A stretch of DNA of 64,000 nt, from positions 1 to 64,000 of the forward strand of contig NZ_BDBD01000025.1 of assembly GCF_001612805.1 (NCBI RefSeq), given 5' to 3'. A program made the position numbers and the translations under genes. This document shows positions 44,018 to 52,763 of this stretch, piece by piece (position 1 is the first letter of the stretch; the number at the start of each line of letters is the position of its first letter). The notes beneath the pieces were generated by a model. That model did no database searches. It was not told the DNA's origin and saw nothing but the letters and a program-made list of their open reading frames with translations. Source of the DNA: Nocardia coubleae NBRC 108252 (GTDB lineage: Bacteria > Actinomycetota > Actinomycetes > Mycobacteriales > Mycobacteriaceae).

Positions 44018-46438
44018 TCAGGCTCCCTGCGCCCCGACCGGCGGGACGAGCTTGCCCGCGTTGCCGGTCAGTCGCGCCTGCACCCACCAGGCCAGTTCCA
44101 CCAGCACGATGCCGATCACACCGCACACCACCGCGGCCAGGGTGAGCCTCGGATTCGACGGGTCGAGCTTGAAGAACTCGCGGGTGAACGGAATCGTGAA
44201 CAGCGCGACATAGGCCAGCACCGACACCGCGATCAGCACCACCTTCCACCACACGTACGGGCGCGCGACCAGCGCGAGCACCCACACCGCGATCATGATG
44301 AGCGTGATCAGCGCGGTGGTCCCGGCCTGTACCCGCTGCGTCTCCGAGGCCTCGGGACCCGCGTACGCGATCAGGTAGGCCACGAACGTCGCGACACCGA
44401 TCACCACACCCGAGGGCACCGCCAGCCGCATCACCCGGCCGACGAACCCGGTGCGGGCCCGCTCGTTGTTGGGCGCGAGCGACAGCACGAACGCCGGAAT
44501 GCCGATGGTGAACCAGGCCGCGATGGTCACGTGGCGCGGCAGGAACGGATAACCGATGGGGTCGTAGCCGAAGATCTGCGAACCCACACCCGCCAGGCCG
44601 ACCAGGAACGCCAGCAGCACCGAGTACACGGTCTTGGTGAGGAACAGATTCGACACCCGCTCGATATTGCCGATGACGCGCCGCCCTTCCCCCACCACAT
44701 ACGGCAGGGTCGCGAACTTGTTGTCCAGCAACACGATCTGGGCCACCGCGCGGGTGGCCGGGCTGCCCGCGCCCATGGCGACACCGATGTCGGCGTCCTT
44801 GAGGGCGAGCACGTCGTTGACGCCGTCACCGGTCATGGCGACGGTGTGGCCGCGCGACTGCAGGGCGCCGACCATGGCCCGTTTCTGGTCGGGGCGCACG
44901 CGGCCGAAGGTGGATTTCCCGTCGAGCACGTCGGCGAGTTCGTCGCGGTCCTCGGGCAGGGTGCGTGCGTCGACGGGATCGGATCCACCGGGCAGGTCGA
45001 GCGAGGCGGCGACCGCGCCGACCGAGACGGCGTTGTCGCCGGAGATCACCTTGATGGAGACATGCTGGCTCGCGAAGTATTCGAGGGTGTCCTTGGCGTC
45101 GGGACGCACCTTCTGTTCGAGCACGACGAGGGCGGCGGGCTCCACCCGGCCCGGCGCGTCGGGGGCGTCGACCGGGCGGTCGCCGCGCGCGAGCAACAGC
45201 ACCCGCAGACCTTGGGCACCCACCTGCTCGGCGTGCGCGGCGGTCTCGGAGGTGGGATCGAGCAGCACGTCGGGTGCGCCGAGGAGCCAATCACCATGGG
45301 CGCCATAGGAAATGCCGCTCCACTTCTTGGCCGAGGAGAACGGGGCGACGGCCGTGCCGGTCCAGTCCGGGCGGTCGGGTAGCGCCTCGCCGATGGCCTG
45401 CACGCTGGCGTTGGGACGTGGATCGTCTGCCGCCAACGCGGCGAGTACCTGGCGCACGCTCGCCTCGTCGAAGGAACCGAGTGGTTCGACACGGGCCAGG
45501 CGCATCCCGTTCTCGGTGAGCGTGCCGGTCTTGTCCGCGCACACCACGTCGACGCGGGCCAGGCCCTCGATGGCGGGCAGTTCCTGCACCAGGCAGTTAC
45601 GTTTGCCGAGCCGGACCACACCGACCGCGAAGGCGATGGAGGTCATCAGCACCAGGCCCTCGGGAACCATCGGCACCAGGGCCGCGACCATGCCGGTCAC
45701 CGCCGGGCGCCACGACTCGCCGCTGGAGACGAGCTGGTTGTAGATGCTGAGCAGGCCGGCCGGAATCAGCAGGTAGGTGATGAATTTCAGGATCTTGTCG
45801 ATACCCGAGCGCAGTTCCGAGTGCACCAGGGTGAACTTGCTGGCCTCTTCGGCCAGCTTGGCGGCGTAGGCGTCCTTGCCGACCTTCGTCGCGCGGTAGG
45901 CGCCCGAGCCCGACACCACGAAGCTGCCCGACATCACGGGGGCGCCGACACCCTTGTCGATCGGATCGGCCTCGCCGGTGAGCAGCGACTCGTCCACCTC
46001 GAGGGCGGCGGCCTCGGTCACCTCGCCGTCGACCACGATCTGGTCGCCGGGGCCGAGCTCGATCAGGTCGTCGAGCACCACCTCGGCCGGGGCGACCTCC
46101 TTGGCGACGCCGTCGCGACGCACGGTCGGCATGGCCTGGCCGACGATGGCCAGCTGGTCGAGGGTGCGTTTGGCGCGCACCTCCTGGATGATGCCGATCG
46201 CGCTGTTGGCCACGATGAGCAGCCCGAACATGCCGTCGATGATCGAACCGGTCGACAGCACGAGCAGGAAGAGCACACCGAGGATGGCGTTGATGCGGGT
46301 GAACACGTTCGCGCGAACGATCTCGCCGACCGACCGGCTCGCCCGCGCGGGCACGTCGTTGGTCTGACCGTCACGGCGCCGCTGTTCGACCTCTGTTGCG
46401 CTGAGCCCGGTGGCGGGCTCCCGCACGGATATGGACAT
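44018..46438 (-). CDS. ctpE: P-type ATPase CtpE (calcium-type cation transporter)
   Basis: An 806-residue P-type ATPase very similar to mycobacterial CtpE (Rv0908), which is implicated in calcium uptake. It has the N-terminal stretch IVRANVFTRINAILGVL, the actuator motif LLTGEADPI (154-162), PMVPEGLVLMTS in the ion-binding helix, the phosphorylation site DKTGTLT with D302, and AMTGDGVNDVLALKDADIG. About ten helices are expected. There is no N-terminal heavy-metal domain. The ATG lies 7 bases after TAGCCT (46446-46451 on minus), so the mRNA is probably leaderless. It diverges from rarD across only 35 bp. Confidence 0.93.
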   Translation of the reverse strand: MSISVREPATGLSATEVEQRRRDGQTNDVPARASRSVGEIVRANVFTRINAILGVLFLLVLSTGSIIDGMFGLLIVANSAIGIIQEVRAKRTLDQLAIVGQAMPTVRRDGVAKEVAPAEVVLDDLIELGPGDQIVVDGEVTEAAALEVDESLLTGEADPIDKGVGAPVMSGSFVVSGSGAYRATKVGKDAYAAKLAEEASKFTLVHSELRSGIDKILKFITYLLIPAGLLSIYNQLVSSGESWRPAVTGMVAALVPMVPEGLVLMTSIAFAVGVVRLGKRNCLVQELPAIEGLARVDVVCADKTGTLTENGMRLARVEPLGSFDEASVRQVLAALAADDPRPNASVQAIGEALPDRPDWTGTAVAPFSSAKKWSGISYGAHGDWLLGAPDVLLDPTSETAAHAEQVGAQGLRVLLLARGDRPVDAPDAPGRVEPAALVVLEQKVRPDAKDTLEYFASQHVSIKVISGDNAVSVGAVAASLDLPGGSDPVDARTLPEDRDELADVLDGKSTFGRVRPDQKRAMVGALQSRGHTVAMTGDGVNDVLALKDADIGVAMGAGSPATRAVAQIVLLDNKFATLPYVVGEGRRVIGNIERVSNLFLTKTVYSVLLAFLVGLAGVGSQIFGYDPIGYPFLPRHVTIAAWFTIGIPAFVLSLAPNNERARTGFVGRVMRLAVPSGVVIGVATFVAYLIAYAGPEASETQRVQAGTTALITLIMIAVWVLALVARPYVWWKVVLIAVSVLAYVALFTIPFTREFFKLDPSNPRLTLAAVVCGVIGIVLVELAWWVQARLTGNAGKLVPPVGAQGA

Positions 46439-46473
46439 GCTCGACAGGCTACGTCAGTCGTAACATGGGATGA
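46439..46473. promoter_or_regulatory. Overlapping divergent leaderless promoters of ctpE and rarD
   Basis: This 35-bp gap holds TAGCCT on the minus strand (46446-46451), 7 bases from the ctpE ATG, and TAACAT on the plus strand (46461-46466), 7 bases from the rarD ATG. With -35 contacts about 17 bases further up, each polymerase would sit on the other gene's start codon, so the two promoters should exclude each other. Confidence 0.6.
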
Positions 46474-47388
46474 ATGCAGCCAAGAACGTCCCCGCCCGGT
46501 GTCGTCTTCGGGACGGGGGCTTATCTGATCTGGGGTCTGTTTCCGGCGTTCTTCGGGCTGCTGGCGTTCGCGTCGGCCGTGGAGGTGGTGGCGCAGCGGA
46601 TCATCTGGACCTTGGTCGTGGTGGTGCTGGTGTTGCTGCTCAGCGGGCGACTGCGGGAGATGCGGGCAATCGACGCGCGGACCTGGCGGCTGGCGGCGGT
46701 CGCGTCGGCGGCGATCTCGATCAACTGGGGCGTCTACGTGTTCGGGGTGATCTCCGGGAATGTGGTGGAGTGCGCGCTCGGGTACTTCATCAATCCGCTG
46801 GTGACGGTGGCGTTCGGGGTGGTGTTCTTCCGGGAACGGCTCTCCCGGGCGCAGTGGGCCGCGCTCTCGCTCGGTGCGCTGGCGGTGGTCGTGCTCACCG
46901 TCGACTACGGCCGACCACCGGTGATCGCCCTGGTGCTGGCGTGTTCGTTCGCCACCTATGGCCTGGTGAAGAAGGTGATCCGGCTCGACGCGCTGCGCGG
47001 TATCGCCGCCGAGGGGATGGTCGCCGCCCCGTTCGCGCTGGCGTTCGTGATCGTCTTGCTGGCGACCGGGCGCAGTGAGTTCACCTCCAGCCCCGCCCAT
47101 TTCGGGCTGATGATGGCCACCGGGCCGGTGACCCTGATCCCGCTGCTGCTGTTCGCCGTCGCCGCCCGGCGGGTGCCCCTGTCGACCATGGGCATCCTCC
47201 AGTACCTCACCCCTGCCCTCCAGATGGCCTGGGGCGTCGCGGTGATGCACGAACCGATGCCGCCCTCCCGCTGGATCGGTTTCGCCCTCATCTGGACCGC
47301 GCTGGCCGTCTTCACCACCGACGCCCTCCGCCGAGCCCACCGCAACCGCCACCCCGCTCCCCAGCCCGCCGAAAGCCTGGATGCCTGA
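46474..47388 (+). CDS. rarD: EamA-family transporter RarD
   Basis: A 304-residue drug/metabolite-superfamily protein with ten predicted helices. GAYLIWGLFPAFFGLL, ISINWGVYVFGV, VECALGYFINPLV and TMGILQYLTPALQ are typical of the RarD branch. Homologues were named from chloramphenicol resistance, but the transported substrate is unknown. The ATG follows TAACAT by 7 bases. A long frame beginning at ATG 47381 overlaps its stop by 8 bases and reads into the ADP-ribosylglycohydrolase. Third positions move from G to C along the gene. Confidence 0.93.
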   Translation: MQPRTSPPGVVFGTGAYLIWGLFPAFFGLLAFASAVEVVAQRIIWTLVVVVLVLLLSGRLREMRAIDARTWRLAAVASAAISINWGVYVFGVISGNVVECALGYFINPLVTVAFGVVFFRERLSRAQWAALSLGALAVVVLTVDYGRPPVIALVLACSFATYGLVKKVIRLDALRGIAAEGMVAAPFALAFVIVLLATGRSEFTSSPAHFGLMMATGPVTLIPLLLFAVAARRVPLSTMGILQYLTPALQMAWGVAVMHEPMPPSRWIGFALIWTALAVFTTDALRRAHRNRHPAPQPAESLDA

Positions 47389-47430
47389 CCACCACACTTT
47401 TGTGGCGCGATTTCAGCCCAATGTCGGCTG

Positions 47431-47676
47431 CGGCGGCAGCGGCGGTGGCGGTGGCGGCAGCGGCAGCGGCAGCAGCAGCAGCAGCGACGGCAGCAGCAGC
47501 AGCGACGGCAGCGGCAGCAGCAGCAGCAGCAGCGACGGCAGCAGCAGCAGCGACGGCAGCAGCAGCAGCGGCAGCAGCAGCAGCAGCAGCAGCGGCAGCA
47601 GCAGCAGCGGCAGCGGCGGCAGCGGCGGCAGCGGTGGCAGCGGTGGTGGCGGCAGCGGTGGTGGCGGTGGTGGTGG
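47431..47676 (+). repeat. GGC/AGC trinucleotide microsatellite
   Basis: About 245 bases made almost only of GGC, AGC, GGT and GAC triplets. The core shows an 18-bp higher-order period, four or five AGC followed by GAC-GGC. All plus-strand frames are open: one reads Ser/Gly/Asp, another Ala. The Ser/Gly frame is continuous with the ADP-ribosylglycohydrolase and could be a linker of an extended form of that protein, or it may be untranslated. Confidence 0.9.
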
Positions 47677-47731
47677 ATTATCAGAGCCGACCGAGCGGAG
47701 TGTGGCGGTACGGTCGGGTCGACTGGTTGTG

Positions 47732-48664
47732 ATGAAAGGGGTGGATGCTGTGCGGGATTCGGGCTTTGCGGATCGGGTGGCCGGAGTGCTGGTGGGGACG
47801 GCTGCGGGGGATGCGCTGGGGGCGGGGTACGAGTTCACCAAGCCCGGGGCCGATGTGGTGATCGACATGATCGGCGGTGGGCCGTTCAACTGGGCGCCGG
47901 GTGAGTGGACCGACGACACGTCGATGGCGTTGGTGGTCGCCCAGGCCGCGTCGCGGGGACCGGGGATCGATCTGGACGCGGTGGCCGAGGGGTTCGTTCG
48001 CTGGTATGACACCGATCCGCCGGATATCGGCAATCAGACCAGGGCGGTACTGTCGATGAAGCCGAGCTCGGCGCTGGACATGCAGGCGGCGGCGATGTCG
48101 CTCACCGGGCGGACCGGCGGGAACGGGTCGCTGATGCGCACGGCGCCGGTGGCGCTCGCCTACCTCGACGACGCGGCCGAATGCGTGGCGGCGGCCGGGC
48201 GCGTCGGCATGCTCACCCACTACGACGAACAGGCGGTCGAAGCCTGCAAGATCTGGACGTATGCCATCCGGCATGCCGTCCTGCACGCGAACTTCGACGG
48301 CGTGCGCGAATACGTCCGCGGCTCAGCGTATTCCGAATACTGGACCGCCCGCCTCGACGAGGCCGAACACGGCACCCCCGCCGACTTCCCCAACAACGGC
48401 TGGGTCGTCCACGCCCTGCAGACCGCCTGGTGGGCCATCACCACCACCGACAGCTCGTCACCGACCCATCTCGCCCTCGCCCTCGAGGCATGCGTCCGCG
48501 CGGGCAACGACACCGACACCACCGCCGCCATCGCAGGCGGCCTCCTCGGCGCCCGCTGGGGCGCCTCCGCCGTCCCCACCCGCTGGCGCGACATCCTCCA
48601 CGGCTACCCCGGCCTCAGCGCCCCCGACCTCCCCACCCTCACCCACCGCATCACCACCACCTGA
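47732..48664 (+). CDS. ADP-ribosylglycohydrolase-family protein (DraG-like)
   Basis: A 310-residue DraG/ARH-fold enzyme, expected to remove ADP-ribose from proteins or related substrates with two magnesium ions. Metal-site motifs are GEWTDDTSMAL (D61, D62) near the N-terminus and GNDTDTTAAIAGGLLGARWG near the C-terminus; GVLVGTAAGDALGAGYE opens the fold. I use ATG 47732, giving the usual family length. The frame is open back to ATG 47381, overlapping the rarD stop, and would add 117 residues including an 82-residue Ser/Gly tract. Neither start has a convincing Shine-Dalgarno, so the N-terminus is undecided. Confidence 0.88.
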   Translation: MKGVDAVRDSGFADRVAGVLVGTAAGDALGAGYEFTKPGADVVIDMIGGGPFNWAPGEWTDDTSMALVVAQAASRGPGIDLDAVAEGFVRWYDTDPPDIGNQTRAVLSMKPSSALDMQAAAMSLTGRTGGNGSLMRTAPVALAYLDDAAECVAAAGRVGMLTHYDEQAVEACKIWTYAIRHAVLHANFDGVREYVRGSAYSEYWTARLDEAEHGTPADFPNNGWVVHALQTAWWAITTTDSSSPTHLALALEACVRAGNDTDTTAAIAGGLLGARWGASAVPTRWRDILHGYPGLSAPDLPTLTHRITTT

Positions 48665-48765
48665 CACCCGCGCAGACGCAACCCCGCCCAGTCACGCAGG
48701 TTCGCACAGATGCCCTGGGCGTCGGCGGCAACCGCGCACATCGAGGCCGCCGCCACTGGACAACC

Positions 48766-48821
48766 GATCACCACGCAGTCGTGGCGGGCTCCGTTCGAAT
48801 TCCAGCCACCACAGCATGGTC
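48766..48821. repeat. REP-like palindromic element, degenerate copy
   Basis: Starts GATCACCACGC, has GTGGC and CCAGCCACC arms, and ends GCATGGTC, paralleling the complete copy at 48849 but with several arm mismatches. It lies in the 255-bp convergent gap, which contains no gene. Confidence 0.65.
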
Positions 48822-48848
48822 CTCGAGGCCTCGGCCGATCGGGCGAAT

Positions 48849-48909
48849 GATCACCACGCCGTAGTGGCTGGATTTCGAGGTGAAATCCAGCCACCTGAGC
48901 GTGGTGATC
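48849..48909. repeat. REP-like palindromic element, intact copy
   Basis: A 61-bp two-part hairpin. Outer arms GATCACCACGC and GCGTGGTGATC pair over 11 bp, inner arms GTGGCTGGATTTC and GAAATCCAGCCAC over 13 bp, separated by a 4x4 internal loop (CGTA/CTGA) and closed by GAGGT. It ends 11 bases from the arabinosyltransferase stop and may also act as a bidirectional terminator. No transposase is nearby. Confidence 0.75.
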
Positions 48910-48919
48910 AAGTCCGGGG

Positions 48920-51900
48920 TTACCAGGCGGTGATGACCGGGCCGGGAGTCCAGGTGCCCCACTCGGTGCGGGGGTTCACCGAGATCTCGGCGGGGGTGGC
49001 TGTGGTGTCTCGGGGGAGGTACTGCTCGAGGGAGCCCCAGTCCTTGTCCCAGTCGTTGTTCAGGTACGTGGGGAGGGTGCGGGCGGTGAAGAGGAGTTGG
49101 GTCCAGCCGAGTGGGCCGCCGCCGTCGTGGCCCTGCCAGAGGTTGGTGATGGTCGCGCCGTTGCGGTCGGGGAGGATGCGGTATTCGGGGTGGGCGGCGA
49201 CGCCGTTGTGGGTGGGCAGGTGGTTCTGGCACGGGAAGTGCAGGCCTACAGCCCAATCCAGCAGCACGGGGGTGTCGCGGCCGAGCAAGGCGTTCAGGGT
49301 GGTCGTCTGCGGCATACGCGGCGGGGTCAAGGCGAGCCACTGGTCGGGGCCGAGATCCTTGTCGGCGGCGACCAGGCGGACCGCCGTGGCGTCGGCGGGG
49401 AGCTGGTCGAGCGGGACGCGCAGGTTGCGCCAGACGGGCGCGGGGCCGATGTCGATCGGCATGACCTGACCGGTGACCTGCACCGTGCCGTCGGCGGCGG
49501 CGGTGCCGTATTCGACCGTCAGGTCCTGGCCGGGGTGCACGATGCCGTCGGCGTCGACCGAACGGATCCGGCCCGCCACCGACACCGCGAGCAGCGGGCC
49601 GCGCGGGCCCTCCGGCAGGCGGAACCAGCCGGTGGTCAGGGCGGCGGGTTCCTGCGTGCCTGCCCGGTAGCTGCCGAGTACCGGGGTGGTGGCCGGGTCG
49701 AGACCGAACGGGAGCTGCAGCGAACCCTGGCGTGATTCCGAACCGGCCGACGTGGTCGCGTCGCGCAGCTCGTCGGGGTCGTCGGAGACCGAATTCGCTT
49801 GGCCGGTGGTGGATTCCACCTCGTCGGAGGTGAGCACGGGCGCCACGCCGTCGGGGCGGAAACCGGTTGATTCGCCCGTCATGGTCGTGGTCATGTCACC
49901 GGTGAGCGGGGCGAGCATCGAGGCGTTGGCGTCGGTTTCGACGAGCACCTCGTCGGCCATCCCGCAGCCACCGCCGAACGCCGCGTTCAGGTTCGAGCTC
50001 GCCACCGAGTACGCCGGGTACTGGGCGACGGCGGCCTTGGCGAAGGACGCCACCTCGAACAGCACCATCATCGCGGCGGCCACCGCGAGCACGGGCACAC
50101 CGCTCAGCCGCGTCGGCTTGACCGACGGACTCGGGTGGATGTGGAACCAGGCGGCGATCAGCAGCGCGAGACCGGTCAGCCCGGCGAACACCGTTGACAC
50201 GCCGAATCCGGCGACCGACGGCGGCTTGTCCCACCACGGCACACCCCACGCCGACACGTACCAGTAGCCGTTGGCGCCGACGAAGGTCACCGCGAGCGCG
50301 AAGAACACCGCGGCGGCGAACAGCGCCCGGTTACGCAAGGGCCGCAGCACGTTCGGGCTCACGGCGACCGCGGTGACCGCGGCGACGCAGGTGGCGAGGC
50401 CGGCGAACACACCGAACTGGTGTGTCCACTTGGTCGGCGAGAACATCATCAGCACCATGGCGGCGAGGGTGATGCCGAGCAGGCGCCGGGTGGGGCCCAC
50501 GGCGGTGCCGGGGATGTGACCGCCGCGCCGCAGCATGGTCGCCGCGCACACGACGAGGCCGAGCAGCATGACGAACACCCCGAAGCGGCGGGTGAGCCAG
50601 CCGTCGGCGTTGATCTGCAACAGGAACTGGTAGCGCAGGAACTCGAAGAACCAGGACTCCCCCGGCCCGATCTTCTCGTGTACCGCGAACATCTCGCGCA
50701 CACCGGCCAGGGTACGGTCGGCGAAGACGACGGTGAGCACGACAACGCCCGCCGCGAGGATCGGCAGCAGCTGTGACAGGTAGCCGACCGTCTTGGCCCG
50801 GCGCACGATCACCGCCGTCATGGTGCGCGCGCCGGCCACCAGCGCGCCGAGGCAGATCAGCCCCGATGGCGCACCGGTGAGGGTGAACGCGGCCACGATC
50901 ACCGCCACCGCGTACGGCAGCAACCGTCGTGTGGCGATGGCCCGCTCCACGGATACCCAGGTGACCAGAACACCCAGGGCGACAACGAATTCCGCGCGCA
51001 AGCCGTTGTTGTAAGGCAGCCAGAACGCGAGGAACACCAGCGCCGCGGTCCAGGTGACGAGCTTGCTGTGCCGCAACGCGATACCCAGGCGCGGCAGCAC
51101 TTCACGGCTGATCAGCCACCAGGTGAGTACACCGGCGAGCAGCGCGGGCAGGCGCACGAGCGGGCTGACGGTGGAGATGTGGGTGAGCCAGCCGATGATG
51201 TCGGTGTAGGGGGTGTAGAACGGGCCCTCGTCGACGCTGAACCAGCGGTAGTAGTTCGACATGTTGCCCGAACTGCGCGCGCCCCTTGCCATCCCGAGGA
51301 TGTAGCCGTCGTCGGAGGTGTTGGCGCCGATGAAGTGCCAGACGCCGAGCACCGCGAACACCAGCCAGTCGACCGGGCGCAGCCGCCACCAGCGCTGCGG
51401 CAGGAACCGGCGCGCCGACCGGCCGTCGGCGGCGTCGAGCCGGTGCAGCGCGAACAGGGCGACGAGCGTCGCGAGCACGCACAGCGCGATCACCGCGAGC
51501 TTGGGCCAGGTGGGTGAGGTGATGTAGCGCGAATCGACGTCGACGCGCACCGCGAGGTCGGCGGGTGCGGCACCGGTGAGCTCGCTGAACACTCCGACCA
51601 CCTGCGGACGGAGATCGCCGGCGAGGGTGGCGCCCTCGCCGAGTCCTGTTGTGGTGACCGTCGATCCGGTCGGCGACAGGGTGACGGTGAGCGCGCAGGA
51701 CCGGTCGAGCACCTCGGCCAGCGGCGCGGTCCACACCAGCATCGAGCGCGACACCACGTCGACCCGGCCGGGGCGCTCGGGGGTATCGGCGACGACCTTG
51801 ACGACGAAGCCGTATTTCTCCATGTCGGCCGATTGCCTCGGCACGGTGGACACGACCACCCCGCCGGTCGCCGCGACCGAACTCAATGCCGCGCACGGCA

Positions 51901-52150
51901 CCGTCGCCGTCAGCGCGGCCGGGGCGTAGGCCACGAGCGGTGCCTCGACCGACGCGGGCGAGCCCTGCTGCGGCCAGGACACGCTCGCGGCGTCGACGCG
52001 GACCGGAAGGAAGGGGATGGCCGCGGCGCTGAGCACCGCGATCAGCCCGGCGACGATCGCCACGACCCGCGCCCAGCCGGGCGAACCCGGTCGCACCGGC
52101 TCCGAAGCACCCTTGGGCGGATGCCCCTGCCGCACGATCGTCTCAACCAC
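48920..52150 (-). CDS. Arabinosyltransferase, Emb family (GT53)
   Basis: A 1076-residue polytopic enzyme that transfers arabinofuranose from decaprenyl-phosphate arabinose to cell-wall arabinogalactan or lipoarabinomannan. An N-terminal helix and outside domain precede about 13 helices. The catalytic DD is residues 280-281 in NTSDDGYILGM, followed by NMSNYYRWFSVDEGPFY. The C-terminal outside domain (from about 690) has carbohydrate-binding character and ends EWGTWTPGPVITAW. Emb proteins are ethambutol targets. It is alone here, so EmbA, EmbB or EmbC identity is not decided. GTG start with AGG upstream. Confidence 0.92.
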   Translation of the reverse strand: MVETIVRQGHPPKGASEPVRPGSPGWARVVAIVAGLIAVLSAAAIPFLPVRVDAASVSWPQQGSPASVEAPLVAYAPAALTATVPCAALSSVAATGGVVVSTVPRQSADMEKYGFVVKVVADTPERPGRVDVVSRSMLVWTAPLAEVLDRSCALTVTLSPTGSTVTTTGLGEGATLAGDLRPQVVGVFSELTGAAPADLAVRVDVDSRYITSPTWPKLAVIALCVLATLVALFALHRLDAADGRSARRFLPQRWWRLRPVDWLVFAVLGVWHFIGANTSDDGYILGMARGARSSGNMSNYYRWFSVDEGPFYTPYTDIIGWLTHISTVSPLVRLPALLAGVLTWWLISREVLPRLGIALRHSKLVTWTAALVFLAFWLPYNNGLRAEFVVALGVLVTWVSVERAIATRRLLPYAVAVIVAAFTLTGAPSGLICLGALVAGARTMTAVIVRRAKTVGYLSQLLPILAAGVVVLTVVFADRTLAGVREMFAVHEKIGPGESWFFEFLRYQFLLQINADGWLTRRFGVFVMLLGLVVCAATMLRRGGHIPGTAVGPTRRLLGITLAAMVLMMFSPTKWTHQFGVFAGLATCVAAVTAVAVSPNVLRPLRNRALFAAAVFFALAVTFVGANGYWYVSAWGVPWWDKPPSVAGFGVSTVFAGLTGLALLIAAWFHIHPSPSVKPTRLSGVPVLAVAAAMMVLFEVASFAKAAVAQYPAYSVASSNLNAAFGGGCGMADEVLVETDANASMLAPLTGDMTTTMTGESTGFRPDGVAPVLTSDEVESTTGQANSVSDDPDELRDATTSAGSESRQGSLQLPFGLDPATTPVLGSYRAGTQEPAALTTGWFRLPEGPRGPLLAVSVAGRIRSVDADGIVHPGQDLTVEYGTAAADGTVQVTGQVMPIDIGPAPVWRNLRVPLDQLPADATAVRLVAADKDLGPDQWLALTPPRMPQTTTLNALLGRDTPVLLDWAVGLHFPCQNHLPTHNGVAAHPEYRILPDRNGATITNLWQGHDGGGPLGWTQLLFTARTLPTYLNNDWDKDWGSLEQYLPRDTTATPAEISVNPRTEWGTWTPGPVITAW

Positions 52151-52223
52151 GGGGCCTGATCCTAACCGCGCCCCCGCCCGCGCCCCAGCCGCCCCGGCGT
52201 GGAGCCGTCGGCACAGCGGAATG

Positions 52224-52718
52224 TCAGACGCACGCGGCCGACTGCTGACCCAGATTCGTCAGCATGGTGCAGGCCCACGCCTTCTGCACCTTCCACTTAC
52301 CGGCGTCGGCGACGAAGGGCACGTCCACCACATTCGTCTGCCCGTTGACCGTGAAGTTCGCCTTGGCGTTCACGCTGTCACCGAACGACGTCACCTCGGT
52401 GACCTGCACCTGGACACCGGCGTCGCGCGCGGCGACGGCCAGGCGGTTCGGCAGTTCGGGGTCTGCCTCGCCGCCCTGCACGAAGTCCAGCTTCTGCTCG
52501 TTGGGCACCGAGGGGTCCAGCGCGGTGTTGAGCTGAGCGTTGAGCTCCTCCACCGACGGCACCGGTGGCAGCGCGTCGTCGGTGGCGGTCGTCGTGGTCG
52601 CCTTGGCACTGGTGGTGGTCTTGGCGGCGGGCTTGTCTTCGGTGCACGCGCTCAGCCCGAGTGCGGTGATCACGGCCAAACCTGCGATCGCGACACGGCC
52701 GATCCTGCGGTGGGTCAA
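52224..52718 (-). CDS. MTB12-like lipoprotein
   Basis: A 164-residue lipoprotein: basic signal peptide, lipobox LSAC (Cys about 25), then a Thr/Ala-rich linker and a compact domain matching the C-terminal region of mycobacterial low-molecular-weight antigen MTB12 (PSVEELNAQLNTALDPSVPN, then KLDFVQGGE). Unlike MTB12, which is secreted free, this form is lipid-anchored. The C-terminus has two cysteines (WACTML, SAAC) that may form a disulfide. Function of the family is unknown. It stands 45 bases before the dinB 3' end on the same strand. Confidence 0.82.
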   Translation of the reverse strand: MTHRRIGRVAIAGLAVITALGLSACTEDKPAAKTTTSAKATTTTATDDALPPVPSVEELNAQLNTALDPSVPNEQKLDFVQGGEADPELPNRLAVAARDAGVQVQVTEVTSFGDSVNAKANFTVNGQTNVVDVPFVADAGKWKVQKAWACTMLTNLGQQSAACV

Positions 52719-52763
52719 CTGCTCGTCCTTCGGTTCGAGGGGCGGGTTGCCGGGCGTGGCCGC

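Noticed and set aside
47431..47676. CRISPR array
   Set aside because: The triplet repeat has no spacers and no cas genes are in the window.
47413..48033. Leu/Pro-repeat protein on the minus strand across the microsatellite
   Set aside because: It only mirrors the GGC/AGC repeat and the glycohydrolase gene; no start signal or conserved part.
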